Origin: an uncultured Clostridia bacterium
GTDB lineage: Bacteria > Bacillota > Clostridia > Oscillospirales > Oscillospiraceae
DNA: 64,000 bases
Reading direction: 5' to 3'
Assembly: GCA_945915065.1 (NCBI GenBank)
Contig: CAMEER010000002.1
Span: forward strand, 41,263 to 105,262
Shown: piece after piece, positions 52,979 through 61,855 of the stretch
Position numbering within the stretch: position 1 is the stretch's first letter
Layout: the number at the start of each line of letters is the position of its first letter
Program-made: the position numbers and the translations under genes
Notes under the pieces: model-generated
Seen by the model: the letters and a program-made list of their open reading frames with translations, nothing else
Told to the model about the DNA's origin: nothing
The model's database searches: none

Positions 52979-53035
52979 TCAAATCGTAGAAAATTTTTAT
53001 ATCTGTAGATATTTTTTACATAGCGAGGTGATCAT

Positions 53036-53740
53036 TTGGCCTGGGAAACATTGTGCCGGAAGCCCAATACCGTTTTTCTGGGAGAAGCCGGCTGCGGAAA
53101 ATCAGAGCTGGCGGTACATCTGGCGCTGGAACTGGCGGCACAGGGGCGTGAGGTCCATTTCTTCGACCTTGACCAGACCAAACCCCTGATGCGTTCCCGG
53201 GATGCGGAGACGCTGCTGACCGGGGCGGGCGTCACCGTCCATTTTGAGCGACAGTGCGCCGATGCGCCCACGCAGGTGGGCGGTCTTGTGCCGCTGCTGC
53301 TGGATGCGCGCAAGGCCGTCATTCTGGATGTGGGCGGCAACGACACCGGCGCCCGGCTCATCGGCGGCTACGCGCATCTTTTGAAAGACGCCGACGTGTG
53401 GTTCGTGGTGAATCCCTACCGCCCGTGGTCGTCCACCACGGAGCATATCGACGGCACGCTGTCAGCGATTCTGCGGGCCTCCCGCCTGAAAATGCCCCGG
53501 TTCCTGCTCAACCCCAATCTGGGAGCGGATACCACGCCGGAGGAGTTTCTGGCAGGCGTGGCGCAGGGTCTTGCCATGCTGTCGCCCTACGTTACAGTGG
53601 AAGCCGCCGCCGTACCGGCCGCGCTTTATGAGCAGGTCCGCCACCGGACGGCCCTGCCGCTGATCCCCATCACATCCCATATATCCGTTCCGGAAACGGA
53701 ACTTGATGAAAGCAAGGAGGAAAACCAATGCCGCAAGTGA
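53036..53740 (+). CDS. P-loop ATPase-like protein heading the Kor operon, function unknown
   Basis: The 234-residue protein has a Walker A motif (GEAGCGKSE, about residues 16-24), a DLDQTKP motif (about 44-50) and VILDVGGND in the Walker B position. The pattern resembles MinD/ParA-type ATPases, but no specific family was recognised. The only sensible start is TTG at 53036, 6 bases after GAGGT. Its end overlaps the ferredoxin gene by 13 bases. Position suggests a role in assembly or regulation of the oxidoreductase, for instance cofactor loading; this is inference. Confidence 0.72.
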   Translation: MAWETLCRKPNTVFLGEAGCGKSELAVHLALELAAQGREVHFFDLDQTKPLMRSRDAETLLTGAGVTVHFERQCADAPTQVGGLVPLLLDARKAVILDVGGNDTGARLIGGYAHLLKDADVWFVVNPYRPWSSTTEHIDGTLSAILRASRLKMPRFLLNPNLGADTTPEEFLAGVAQGLAMLSPYVTVEAAAVPAALYEQVRHRTALPLIPITSHISVPETELDESKEENQCRK

Positions 53741-53931
53741 CCATCCGCGCGGAGAGCTGCAAAAGCTGCGGCTACTGCGTGAAGTTCTGTCCCAAAGGCG
53801 TGCTGGCCGTGGGACATGAAGTGAACTCCAAGGGCTACCCCTATGTGGTGGCCGCCAAACCCGAGGACTGCATCGGCTGCGCCATCTGCGGCCGCATGTG
53901 TCCCGATGCCGCCATCGAAGTCTATAAGTAA
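53728..53931 (+). CDS. korD: 4Fe-4S ferredoxin subunit of 2-oxoacid oxidoreductase (KorD-like)
   Basis: The 67-residue protein has two CxxCxxCxxxCP clusters (CKSCGYCVKFCPKG and CIGCAICGRMCPDA), each binding a [4Fe-4S] centre. It is the delta/ferredoxin-like subunit that carries electrons from the catalytic subunits. It precedes the alpha, beta and gamma genes in the usual DABC order. Confidence 0.92.
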   Translation: MPQVTIRAESCKSCGYCVKFCPKGVLAVGHEVNSKGYPYVVAAKPEDCIGCAICGRMCPDAAIEVYK

Positions 53932-53943
53932 GGAGGGAAGAAC

Positions 53944-55020
53944 GTGGCAAGAGTATTTATGAAAGGCTGCGAGGCCATCGCCGAGGCGGCGGTACGCAGC
54001 GGCTGCCGGTTCTTCGCCGGCTATCCCATCACCCCGCAAAATGAGATCCCCGAATATCTGGCCCGGCGTCTGCCGGAGGTAGGCGGCAGCTTCGTACAGG
54101 GGGAAAGCGAGGTCGCCTCCATCAATATGGTCTACGGCGCCGCCCAGACCGGCACCCGCGCCATGACCAGCTCCAGCTCCTGCGGCATCAGCCTGATGAG
54201 CGAGGGTGTCAGCTTTATGGCCAGTGCCCGTATCCCCATGGTCTACGTCAACGTGCAGCGGGGCGGCCCCGGCATCGGCGCCATTCAGCCCGCCCAGCAG
54301 GACTATGCGCAGGCCACCCGTGCCAGCGGCAACGGCGGCTTTCGCATGATGGTCTTTGCCCCTGCCACCGTGCAGGAGGCGGTGGACATGACCTACGCTG
54401 CCTTTGATTACGCCCAGCGTGACCGCAATCCCGTCCTTATTCTGGCCGACGGCGTGCTGGGTACCATCATGGAGCCGGTGACGCTGCCGGAGACGCGCTC
54501 TCCGGAGGACGTGGCACAGCTGAAAGCCCAGTGCCGCCCCTGGGCGCTGGTGGGCCATGACCCGGAAAAGGAGGCCCGCTCCTTTATCGCGCCGGGCAAC
54601 TGGGACACCAAAAAGCAGCAGCAAAAGTGCATTGACAACGCTGCCCTTTACGAGAGCTGGAAAGCCGACGTACAGGTGGAGGAGCTGTATCTGGACGATG
54701 CCGAGGTGGTCATCACCGCTTATGGCGTGTCCGGCCGCATCGCCCGCAGCGCCGTGCAGAATCTGCGCCGTGAGGGCTTGAAGGTGGGTTTGATCCGTCC
54801 TAAGACGGTTTCGCCCTTCCCCTATGAGAGCTATGAAAAACTGGATTTTAACCGCGTAAAGGCGATCCTGGATGTGGAGATGTCCATCCCCGCCCAGATG
54901 GTAACCGATGTGGAGCTGGCAGTGAAGGGCCGCTGCGCCATTGAGACCTGTCTCCATTCCGGCGGTGAGATCATGGGCCGCGCCGAGATCATGGACGCCG
55001 TGCGGAAGCTGTGCCGATAA
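53944..55020 (+). CDS. korA: 2-oxoacid:ferredoxin oxidoreductase alpha subunit (KorA/VorB)
   Basis: The 358-residue subunit has AVRSGCRFFAGYPITPQNEI and GESEVASINMVYGAAQTG at the N-terminus (pyrimidine-binding domain). A transketolase-C-type domain with AYGVSGRIARSAV lies near the C-terminus. With the beta subunit it oxidatively decarboxylates a 2-oxoacid to acyl-CoA. GTG is the start codon, preceded by AAGGAGGG. The substrate (2-oxoglutarate or branched-chain oxoacids) cannot be decided. Confidence 0.92.
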   Translation: MARVFMKGCEAIAEAAVRSGCRFFAGYPITPQNEIPEYLARRLPEVGGSFVQGESEVASINMVYGAAQTGTRAMTSSSSCGISLMSEGVSFMASARIPMVYVNVQRGGPGIGAIQPAQQDYAQATRASGNGGFRMMVFAPATVQEAVDMTYAAFDYAQRDRNPVLILADGVLGTIMEPVTLPETRSPEDVAQLKAQCRPWALVGHDPEKEARSFIAPGNWDTKKQQQKCIDNAALYESWKADVQVEELYLDDAEVVITAYGVSGRIARSAVQNLRREGLKVGLIRPKTVSPFPYESYEKLDFNRVKAILDVEMSIPAQMVTDVELAVKGRCAIETCLHSGGEIMGRAEIMDAVRKLCR

Positions 55021-55032
55021 GGAGGGAGCCAT

Positions 55033-55785
55033 ATGGAAAAAGTATATGCCAGAACAAAAACTTTCCAGAAAGAGATGGTCTCCGGCTTTTGCCCGGGCTG
55101 CATGCACGGCACCGTCTTTAAGCTGATCGGTGAGGTCATGGAGGAGCTTGGCATCGTTGACAAAACCACCTGCGTACTGGGTGTGGGCTGCTGCGGCCTC
55201 GCCATGGAATACATCACCTACGATAACACCACCAGTCCCCACGGCCGGGCCTGTGCCGTGGCCACCGGCATTAAGCGCTCCACGCCCGAGGCTGTCGTCT
55301 ACACCTATCAGGGCGACGGCGATCTGGCCTCCATCGGTCTGGCCGAGACCATGTCCGCCGCTAACCGGGGCGAGAATATCACCGTGATTTTCGTCAACAA
55401 CGGCATCTACGGCATGACCGGCGGCCAGATGGCCCCCACCACGCTTGTGGGTATGAAGGCCACCACCGCTCCCCAGGGCCGTGACCCCAAGGAGCATGGC
55501 TACCCCATGCATATGTGCGAGATCCTCAACCAGCTGACGGCCCCCTACTATCTGGAGCGCACCAGCTGCAATAACCCCGCCAATGTGAACAAAACCAAGG
55601 CCGCCATTAAGAAAGCATTCCGGAATCAGCTGGACGGCAAGGGCTTTTCCATGGTGGAGATCGTCACCAGCTGCCCCACCAACTGGGGTCTCGATCCCAT
55701 CGAGGCTCTGGATTTTCTGGAGAACAATATGCTCAAGGAGTTCCCTCTGGGCGTGGTGCGTGACAAGAGCAAGGAGGGTGCGTAA
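55033..55785 (+). CDS. korB: 2-oxoacid:ferredoxin oxidoreductase beta subunit (KorB)
   Basis: The 250-residue subunit has Cys residues FCPGCMHG near the start and the thiamine diphosphate motif GDGDLASIG to NNGIYGMTGGQ. It binds thiamine diphosphate and, in the family, one [4Fe-4S] cluster. Pairs with the alpha subunit encoded 12 bases upstream. AAGGAGGG precedes the ATG. Confidence 0.93.
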   Translation: MEKVYARTKTFQKEMVSGFCPGCMHGTVFKLIGEVMEELGIVDKTTCVLGVGCCGLAMEYITYDNTTSPHGRACAVATGIKRSTPEAVVYTYQGDGDLASIGLAETMSAANRGENITVIFVNNGIYGMTGGQMAPTTLVGMKATTAPQGRDPKEHGYPMHMCEILNQLTAPYYLERTSCNNPANVNKTKAAIKKAFRNQLDGKGFSMVEIVTSCPTNWGLDPIEALDFLENNMLKEFPLGVVRDKSKEGA

Positions 55786-56337
55786 ATGGAACGGAATCTT
55801 ATGGTAGCCGGCTTCGGCGGTCAGGGCGTCATGACGCTGGGCAAGTTCCTGGCGGAAGCCACCTGTGACAGCACCGATATGAATGTCACCTTTTTCCCCT
55901 CCTACGGCGCGGAGCAGCGGGGCGGTACCGCCAACTGCTATGTGGTCATCTCCGACGAGGGCATCGGCGCGCCTCTGGGTGACAGCATGGACGATCTCAT
56001 CGTCATGAACGACCCCAGTCTCAATAAATTCCTGTATAAGCTGGTGCCCGGCGGTACGCTGTTCATCAACAGCTCCATTGTCAAGAGCGAGATCGCCCGT
56101 GACGATATCCAAGTGGTAAAGGTCCCGGTCACGGAGATGGCTCTGGAAATGGGCAATCCCAAGGTGCTGAACATCATCATGCTGGGCGCCTATGTGGGCT
56201 ACACGCAGGTGGTCCCCGAGGATGTGGTGTGGGACACCATCCAGCACAAGCTGGGCAAAAAACCCAAGCTGCTGCCCCTGAACAAGCAGGCCTTTGAAGC
56301 TGGCCTGAAAATCGGGAAAGAGGCGCAAACTCGGTAA
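55786..56337 (+). CDS. korC: 2-oxoacid:ferredoxin oxidoreductase gamma subunit (KorC)
   Basis: The 183-residue subunit has GFGGQGVMTLGKFLAEA at the N-terminus and SYGAEQRGGTANCYVVIS, the hallmarks of the gamma subunit that binds CoA. It starts directly after the beta stop (TAAATG). It is the last gene of the operon, before a clear terminator. Confidence 0.93.
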   Translation: MERNLMVAGFGGQGVMTLGKFLAEATCDSTDMNVTFFPSYGAEQRGGTANCYVVISDEGIGAPLGDSMDDLIVMNDPSLNKFLYKLVPGGTLFINSSIVKSEIARDDIQVVKVPVTEMALEMGNPKVLNIIMLGAYVGYTQVVPEDVVWDTIQHKLGKKPKLLPLNKQAFEAGLKIGKEAQTR

Positions 56338-56357
56338 TAATTTTCCTCAGAGTAAAC

Positions 56358-56388
56358 AGAGCCTCGTGGATGTTTCCCACGAGGCTCT
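56358..56388 (+). terminator. Terminator of the Kor operon
   Basis: A perfect stem (AGAGCCTCGTGG/CCACGAGGCTCT) is followed by TTGTATTT, about 20 bases past the korC stop. Confidence 0.85.
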
Positions 56389-56469
56389 TGTATTTCATTG
56401 AATGATTTGGTAAACTGGATAAAAGAGTGAGAGATCCATACATTTTATACAATACTGGAGGGCTTCCCT

Positions 56470-57693
56470 ATGAAACATCTCAACCGCTGGGTCTACGCCA
56501 TCGTGGGCGTGATCGTGCTGCTGTTTGCCGGTCTCGTGTACGCGTGGAGCGTACTGAGCACCCCCATCGCCGCTGAGTTCGCGGATTGGAGCAAGGCGCA
56601 GCTTAGCATGACTTTCACCATTGTGATGATCATGTTCTGCATCGGCTCACTGCTGTGCGGCCTGCTCACCGGTAAGCTCAGCGCCAAAATGGCTGTCCGC
56701 ATCGGCGCGGTGCTGTTTCTGCTGGGCTTCTTCCTGGCCAGCCGCACCCAGTCGCTGGCCATGCTGTATATCGGCTTTGGCGTGCTGTGCGGTCTCAGCT
56801 CCGGCCTCTGCTACAACGCTGTCATGAGCACCATGGTCCGCTGGTTCCCCGACCGTCCGGGCCTGATCTCCGGCGTACTGCTGATGGGCTTCGGCGGTGG
56901 CAGCTTTATTATCGGCAAGCTCTATCAGGCGTGGACGCCCGTGGAAATCGGCGGCTGGCGCGCCAGCTTCCTGGTGATGGGCATTATCATTTTTGTGGTG
57001 CTGGCCATCTGCTCGTTCTTCTTCGTGGCGCCCGGCGCCGATTTCGTAGCGCCTGCCGCCAAAAACAACAAGGCTGCCGTCAAGATCGCAGGTAAGGAGT
57101 ATAAGCCTCTGGAAATGGTGAAAAAGCCTTCCTTCTGGCTGTACTACGTCTGGGCCATCGCCCTGAGCGCCGCAGGTCTGGCCCTGATCTCTCAGGCCAG
57201 CGGTGTGGTATGGGAGGCCAGCGCCAGCCAGACAGCCGGCGCTGTGGCCACCATCGTGGGCCTGATCTCCATTTGCAACGCGTTGGGTCGCGTGCTGTTC
57301 GGCGGCATGTACGACAAGTACGGCCGCAGCCTGTCCATGCAGCTGGTGAATATTCTGTTCATCATTACCTCCGGCGTGCTGATCCTGGCGCTGGCCGCCA
57401 AGAGCGTCGTGGTGGTCATTATCGGCTTTATTCTGGGCGGTCTTGCCTATTCCGGTATCACGCCCACCAACTCCGCCTTCTGCCGCGCTTACTTCGGCCC
57501 CGCCAACTATCCCGTCAATTTCTCCCTCATCAACAGCAATCTGATTTTCGCCAGCTTCGGCAGCACCGTTTCCGGTGCGCTGTTTGACGCCAGCGGTTCC
57601 TATAATGTCACCTTCTTCCTGATTATCGGTCTGGCTGTGGTAGGCATCCTCTGCTCACTGGCCATCTCCGCTCTGGACAAAAGGGAAAAATGA
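56470..57693 (+). CDS. MFS transporter of the OFA (oxalate/formate antiporter) family
   Basis: The 407-residue protein has about twelve hydrophobic segments and OFA-type landmarks: YAWSVLSTPIAAEF after the first helix, and RWFPDRPGLISGVLLMGFG. The family moves small carboxylates such as oxalate, formate, lactate or pyruvate. It follows the Kor operon after a terminator and may import or export a carboxylate linked to that pathway (inference). TGGAGGG precedes the ATG. Confidence 0.87.
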   Translation: MKHLNRWVYAIVGVIVLLFAGLVYAWSVLSTPIAAEFADWSKAQLSMTFTIVMIMFCIGSLLCGLLTGKLSAKMAVRIGAVLFLLGFFLASRTQSLAMLYIGFGVLCGLSSGLCYNAVMSTMVRWFPDRPGLISGVLLMGFGGGSFIIGKLYQAWTPVEIGGWRASFLVMGIIIFVVLAICSFFFVAPGADFVAPAAKNNKAAVKIAGKEYKPLEMVKKPSFWLYYVWAIALSAAGLALISQASGVVWEASASQTAGAVATIVGLISICNALGRVLFGGMYDKYGRSLSMQLVNILFIITSGVLILALAAKSVVVVIIGFILGGLAYSGITPTNSAFCRAYFGPANYPVNFSLINSNLIFASFGSTVSGALFDASGSYNVTFFLIIGLAVVGILCSLAISALDKREK

Positions 57694-57707
57694 TATTGCC
57701 TGAAACT

Positions 57708-57747
57708 GTGGGGCCATGCGCAAAACAGCGCATGGCCCCACTTTTTT
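57708..57747 (+). terminator. Terminator after the OFA transporter gene
   Basis: A perfect 14-base stem (GTGGGGCCATGCGC/GCGCATGGCCCCAC) with a 6-base loop is followed by six T. Confidence 0.95.
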
Positions 57748-57759
57748 GCGCTTACCCTC

Positions 57760-57788
57760 TTTACAAGCCGTATAACAACATGTATAAT
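57760..57788 (+). promoter_or_regulatory. Predicted promoter of the XRE-lepA unit
   Basis: TTTACA (57760-57765) and a perfect TATAAT (57783-57788) are 17 bases apart, about 50 bases before the XRE gene. Confidence 0.8.
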
Positions 57789-57836
57789 TTACCCATTGTA
57801 TTCAAAAAGAGAGATGAGATAGGGTGAAAGAGTATC

Positions 57837-58490
57837 ATGGCAACTGATTTTTCCCGCACGCTGTCCCTGCTGCGGCAGGAGGCGGGCATTTCCCAGCGGA
57901 AGGCGGCCGCCGCGCTGGGCATTTCACAGGCGCTGCTGAGCCACTATGAAAACGGCATCCGGGAACCGGGTCTTGCCTTTGTGGCAAAGGCCTGCGATTT
58001 TTACCATGTGTCAGCGGATTTCCTGCTGGGGCGCACCAACAGCCGGGACGGCAGCATCATCGAGGCGGCGGAGCTGTACGACGCCAGTGATGAAAAAGGC
58101 TCGCTGAAAGGCAGCATCCTGGCCACGCTGCAGAAAAAATTGGTGGTCAACACCACCGGCGTACTGTTTGACCTGCTGGGCAAATGCGGCGACCGGACAG
58201 CCATCACGGCCGCCGGTAACTATCTCAGCACGGCACTGTATACGCTGCTGCGTCACCTCTACCGCCGCAGCGGCGGCAACGAGGACTTTTTTGCCACCGA
58301 CCCCGTGGACTTTGACGCCGGCACGGTGGACGCCGCCATGCTGCGTAGCCGGGCGGCCTATCTGCGGGCGCTGTCGTCGGCGGAGCGACTGCCGGAGCTG
58401 AGTTCCGATGCTCTGACCGCCGCGCCCGGCACCGGCCAAAGCACGGCGCAGGTGGTCCACAATGTGGACGAGCTGGCCGCCGGACAGTAA
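57837..58490 (+). CDS. XRE-family transcriptional regulator
   Basis: The 217-residue protein has an N-terminal XRE helix-turn-helix (LLRQEAGISQRKAAAALGIS, then LLSHYENGIREPGLAFVAKA) and a C-terminal region of about 140 residues without a recognised domain, partly helical. It lies 21 bases before lepA in the same transcript. It could be a stress or developmental regulator; no target is visible. The ribosome binding site is weak (AGGGTG). Confidence 0.85.
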   Translation: MATDFSRTLSLLRQEAGISQRKAAAALGISQALLSHYENGIREPGLAFVAKACDFYHVSADFLLGRTNSRDGSIIEAAELYDASDEKGSLKGSILATLQKKLVVNTTGVLFDLLGKCGDRTAITAAGNYLSTALYTLLRHLYRRSGGNEDFFATDPVDFDAGTVDAAMLRSRAAYLRALSSAERLPELSSDALTAAPGTGQSTAQVVHNVDELAAGQ

Positions 58491-58511
58491 GACCCAAGGA
58501 GGTTACATTTT

Positions 58512-60320
58512 ATGTTCGACCAATCCCATATCCGCAATTTCTCCATTATTGCTCACATCGACCACGGTAAATCCACGCTGGCGGACCGCCTGCTGGAGAA
58601 GTGCAACGCCGTACCCGAGCGCGAGATGGAGAACCAGTTACTGGACAACATGGATCTGGAGCGGGAGCGGGGCATCACCATCAAGTCCCGTGCCGTGCAG
58701 ATCTTTTACAAGGCGCAAAACGGCGAGACCTACGCCCTGAACCTTATCGATACACCGGGCCATGTGGACTTCAATTATGAGGTGTCCCGCTCGCTGGCGG
58801 CCTGCGAGGGCGCGCTGCTGGTGGTGGACACCACCCAGGGCGTGGAGGCCCAGACGCTGGCCAACACCTATCTGGCCATGGATCACGATCTGGAGATCCT
58901 GCCGGTGTTCAACAAGATCGACCTGCCTGCCGCCGACCCCATGAAGGCCAAGCAGGAGGTGGAGGATATCATCGGCCTGCCGGCGCTGGAGGCTCCGGAG
59001 ATCTCCGCCAAGCTGGGCATCAACATCGACGCCGTGCTGGAGGATATCGTGCAGAACGTCCCCGCCCCCAAGGGTGATCCCAAGGCTCCCCTGCGGGCGC
59101 TGGTGTTCGACAGCCAGTACGATCCCTATGTGGGGGTGGTGGTGCTGTTCCGCATCATGGAGGGCACCATCCGCAAGGGCCAGACCATCCGCCTGATGGC
59201 CAGCGGCGCGGAGTACACCATTCTGGAGTGCGGCTATCTGAAACCTCTGGGCAACGAGCCTACGGACTGTCTGCAGGCCGGCGAAGTGGGCTATTTCACC
59301 GCCAGCATCAAGAACGTGAAGGACACCCGGGTGGGCGACACCATCACCGACGCCGCGTCGCCCACTGCCGAGCCGCTGCCCGGCTATCGCCCCGCCCAGT
59401 CCATGGTTTACTGCGGTATCTATACTGAGGACGGCAGCAAGTACCCCGACCTCCGTGACGCACTGGAAAAGCTGCAGCTGAACGACGCCTCCCTGACCTT
59501 CGAGCCGGAATCCTCCGTGGCGCTGGGCTTCGGCTTCCGCTGCGGCTTTCTGGGGATGCTCCACATGGAGATCATTCAGGAGCGGCTGGAGCGGGAGTTC
59601 AATCTGGACCTGGTCACCACCCTGCCCAGCGTCATCTACCACGTCTATAAGGCGGACGGCACTTTGGTCAAGGTGGACAACCCCCACAATTACCCGGATC
59701 CCGGCAGCATCGAACACGCCGAGGAACCCTACGTCAAGGTATCCATCATCACGCCCCAGGACTTTGTGGGCAACATCATGCCCATGTGTCAGGACCGCCG
59801 CGGCGAGTTCAAAGACATGCAGTATCTGGATACCCATCTGGTGGAACTGCACTATCAGATGCCCCTCAATGAGATCATCTACGACTTTTTCGATACGCTG
59901 AAAGCCAACACCAAGGGCTACGCCAGTCTGGACTATGAGCTGTCCGGCTACCGCACCAGCGATCTGGTAAAGGTGGACCTGCTGCTCAACGGCGACGGCG
60001 TGGACGCGCTGAGTTTTATTGCCCATCGGGATAAGGCGTATCCCCGTGCCCGCCGCCTGTGCGAAAAGCTGAAGGAGAATATCCCCCGCCAGCTGTTTGA
60101 AGTGCCCATTCAGGCGGCTATCGGCGGCCGGATCATCGCCCGTGAGACGGTGAAGGCCATGCGCAAGGATGTGCTGGCCAAATGCTACGGCGGCGACATC
60201 ACCCGCAAAAAGAAGCTGCTGGAAAAGCAGAAAGAGGGCAAGAAGAAGATGCGGAATCTGGGCACGGTACAGGTGCCCACCGAGGCCTTCATGGCCGTTC
60301 TCAAGCTGGACAGCGATTGA
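58512..60320 (+). CDS. lepA: Elongation factor 4 (LepA)
   Basis: The 602-residue GTPase has the G motifs [18 protein letters not shown] and NKIDLP. Its unique C-terminal domain ends with [20 protein letters not shown] and a [18 protein letters not shown] block. It back-translocates or rescues stalled ribosomes under stress. AAGGAGG precedes the ATG. All family features are present at standard length. Confidence 0.97.
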   Translation: MFDQSHIRNFSIIAHIDHGKSTLADRLLEKCNAVPEREMENQLLDNMDLERERGITIKSRAVQIFYKAQNGETYALNLIDTPGHVDFNYEVSRSLAACEGALLVVDTTQGVEAQTLANTYLAMDHDLEILPVFNKIDLPAADPMKAKQEVEDIIGLPALEAPEISAKLGINIDAVLEDIVQNVPAPKGDPKAPLRALVFDSQYDPYVGVVVLFRIMEGTIRKGQTIRLMASGAEYTILECGYLKPLGNEPTDCLQAGEVGYFTASIKNVKDTRVGDTITDAASPTAEPLPGYRPAQSMVYCGIYTEDGSKYPDLRDALEKLQLNDASLTFEPESSVALGFGFRCGFLGMLHMEIIQERLEREFNLDLVTTLPSVIYHVYKADGTLVKVDNPHNYPDPGSIEHAEEPYVKVSIITPQDFVGNIMPMCQDRRGEFKDMQYLDTHLVELHYQMPLNEIIYDFFDTLKANTKGYASLDYELSGYRTSDLVKVDLLLNGDGVDALSFIAHRDKAYPRARRLCEKLKENIPRQLFEVPIQAAIGGRIIARETVKAMRKDVLAKCYGGDITRKKKLLEKQKEGKKKMRNLGTVQVPTEAFMAVLKLDSD

Positions 60321-60721
60321 GCGAGAAGAGATATGTGTTTCTCAACCCGAGATCGCGTATGTCAAACTTGCCGCAATCATTCCCGCTCGTATCATCGACT
60401 TCACCCGCAGAGGTTTCCCTTTTTCTCCGGGACTCCATGCACATAATAGCAGAAATCACCCTGCAAGGCTTTGGTCTGCCCTGCAGGGTGTGCTCATTTC
60501 TTAAGGCAATACCGGGCCTTTTCAAAGGGAGTTTCGCACAAAAATCAGGGATTTAATCCCTGCATGAATCACTAAAGTGCCACTGCCCTTTTCTATGTGC
60601 CTTTAAAATCGTTTTTCCCTTTGGGCAACGACGCTGCGCATCATCTGCACCACCTCCGAAAAACAGACCCTGTCTTGTGCCGCATCCTGTTTCCGGGGAG
60701 TAATCGCATTATGAGGCTCCC
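60321..60721. other. Non-coding stretch after lepA
   Basis: No convincing gene was found. An inverted repeat CACCCTGCA/TGCAGGGTG (60457-60465 and 60482-60490) may be a weak lepA terminator, though no T run follows. A smaller hairpin, CAGGGATT..AATCCCTG, lies near 60546-60562. The part from about 60640 may still belong to the decayed kinase gene described next. Confidence 0.5.
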
Positions 60722-60995
60722 CTACCTGCTGCGGCACCCGTGACCGTGCCCCTCACGGTTCGATGCAGGCAGGCCGTCCCGCACGGCGCCCTCGCCGGCA
60801 TACGGATTTTTGATCTCAATATAGAGTTTTTCAATCGAATACCGCAATAAAGCTCTACCCATTAGAACGTTCTTCAGGTATACTAACAGCAAGAAACGCG
60901 TTTCCCAGTCCGTTGGACAGCACCAGGCAAAGCGCGGCATCATAGACGGATAGTACCTGCGGCAGCCTGCCTTCCCTCTGACATTTCAGGTCGTA
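60722..60995 (-). pseudogene. Remnant of a GHKL-type sensor histidine kinase (C-terminal part, frameshifted)
   Basis: Two overlapping minus-strand frames together resemble the catalytic end of an AgrC/GHKL kinase. The first (about 60995 to 60855) reads ALCLVLSNGLGNAFLAV, matching the N-box DLCVLLSNALENALHAC of the intact kinase at 61852-63123, then meets a stop. The second (60862 to 60722) reads LYIEIKNPYAG, then GLPASNREGHGHGCRS, matching the G-box region GLPVSDRPGHGIGVQS. A frameshift near 60860, an early stop and the missing N-terminal half show decay. It lies opposite in orientation to the intact system. Confidence 0.7.
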
Positions 60996-61049
60996 AAACC
61001 ATACATTTCAGGCCGACAGAGTCCGCAGCTTCTGAAAAACCGGTATTAT
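60981..61049 (+). promoter_or_regulatory. LytTR-like direct repeats and promoter of the regulator-kinase pair
   Basis: ACATTTCAGG occurs twice (60981-60990 and 61003-61012), start to start 22 bases. That geometry, two turns of the helix, is typical of LytTR-domain binding sites. A -10-like TATTAT (61044-61049) follows without a good -35, as expected of an activated promoter. A related pair occurs upstream of lemA (63132-63161). Confidence 0.55.
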
Positions 61050-61120
61050 GGAATGATGACTATATGGGCAATTGGCATATCCGCGTTTTATTCAACAGGA
61101 AATCAGGAGGTATAACCCAC

Positions 61121-61855
61121 ATGATCAGAATAGGCTTTTGTGATGATGATCTCTCCGTTCTGAATGAGCTTCAGGTACTCCTTGACCGGTACCGTGTGGA
61201 GCGCAATCAAGAGATCGACTATACATCTTTCCATAGCCCCCTGGACCTGTTGGCCGCCATTGAGGGAGGCGCCCGGTTCGATGTTCTGCTGCTGGATGTC
61301 CTGATGCCCGGCGAGAACGGGATCGATGCGGCGGCGGAGATCCGAAATTACGACCGTGATGTCAAGATCATCTTTCTGACCTCATCGCCTGAGTATGCCG
61401 TACAGTCCTATTCAGTCGACGCCTACTTTTATCAGCTCAAACCCATTTGGGCGGAGAGCTTCTACCGTCTGATGGACTCGGTTCTCGCCACATGTGAAAA
61501 GGAACAGGCCGACAGTCTGATCCTGCGGTGCAAAAGCGGTATTACCCGGATCGAACTGAAGCAGCTGGAATACTGTGAGGTCATTCACCGAACACTGTTC
61601 CTTCACTTGACCAGCGGAAAAGTTTTGGAGAGCATCGGCAGTCTGGATGAGCTGTGCGGCCATCTGGAACCCTATGGGAACTTCCTGCGGCCCCATCGCT
61701 CCTATCTGATCAATCTGGACTATGTGCAGAACCTCTCTGCCCGCGCCATCACCATGTCCTGCCTGACAGAGATCCCTATTCCCCGCGGGAAGTACAATGA
61801 GATCAAAAACGTGTTTTTGGAGTATGCGTTTCAGAACAGGCAGGTGATGATATGA
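61121..61855 (+). CDS. LytTR-family response regulator (AgrA-like)
   Basis: The 244-residue regulator has a receiver domain (FCDDD near residues 6-10, phospho-acceptor Asp59 in LLLDVLMPGENG, Lys in YFYQLKPI) and a C-terminal LytTR DNA-binding domain (about 140-240; YGNFLRPHRSYLINLDYV is typical). It pairs with the GHKL kinase that overlaps its stop (ATGA). The start at 61121 follows AGGAGGT. Such systems often respond to peptides; no agrB or agrD gene is visible here. Confidence 0.92.
   Translation: MIRIGFCDDDLSVLNELQVLLDRYRVERNQEIDYTSFHSPLDLLAAIEGGARFDVLLLDVLMPGENGIDAAAEIRNYDRDVKIIFLTSSPEYAVQSYSVDAYFYQLKPIWAESFYRLMDSVLATCEKEQADSLILRCKSGITRIELKQLEYCEVIHRTLFLHLTSGKVLESIGSLDELCGHLEPYGNFLRPHRSYLINLDYVQNLSARAITMSCLTEIPIPRGKYNEIKNVFLEYAFQNRQVMI

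Noticed and set aside
53626-56328. A 900-codon open frame antisense to the Kor operon
   Set aside because: It covers five recognised genes on the other strand and has a composition rich in His, Gly and Ala without domains.
60330-60560. Plus-strand frames (such as 60169-60504) extending beyond lepA
   Set aside because: They begin inside lepA out of frame, have no ribosome binding site and no recognisable domain.
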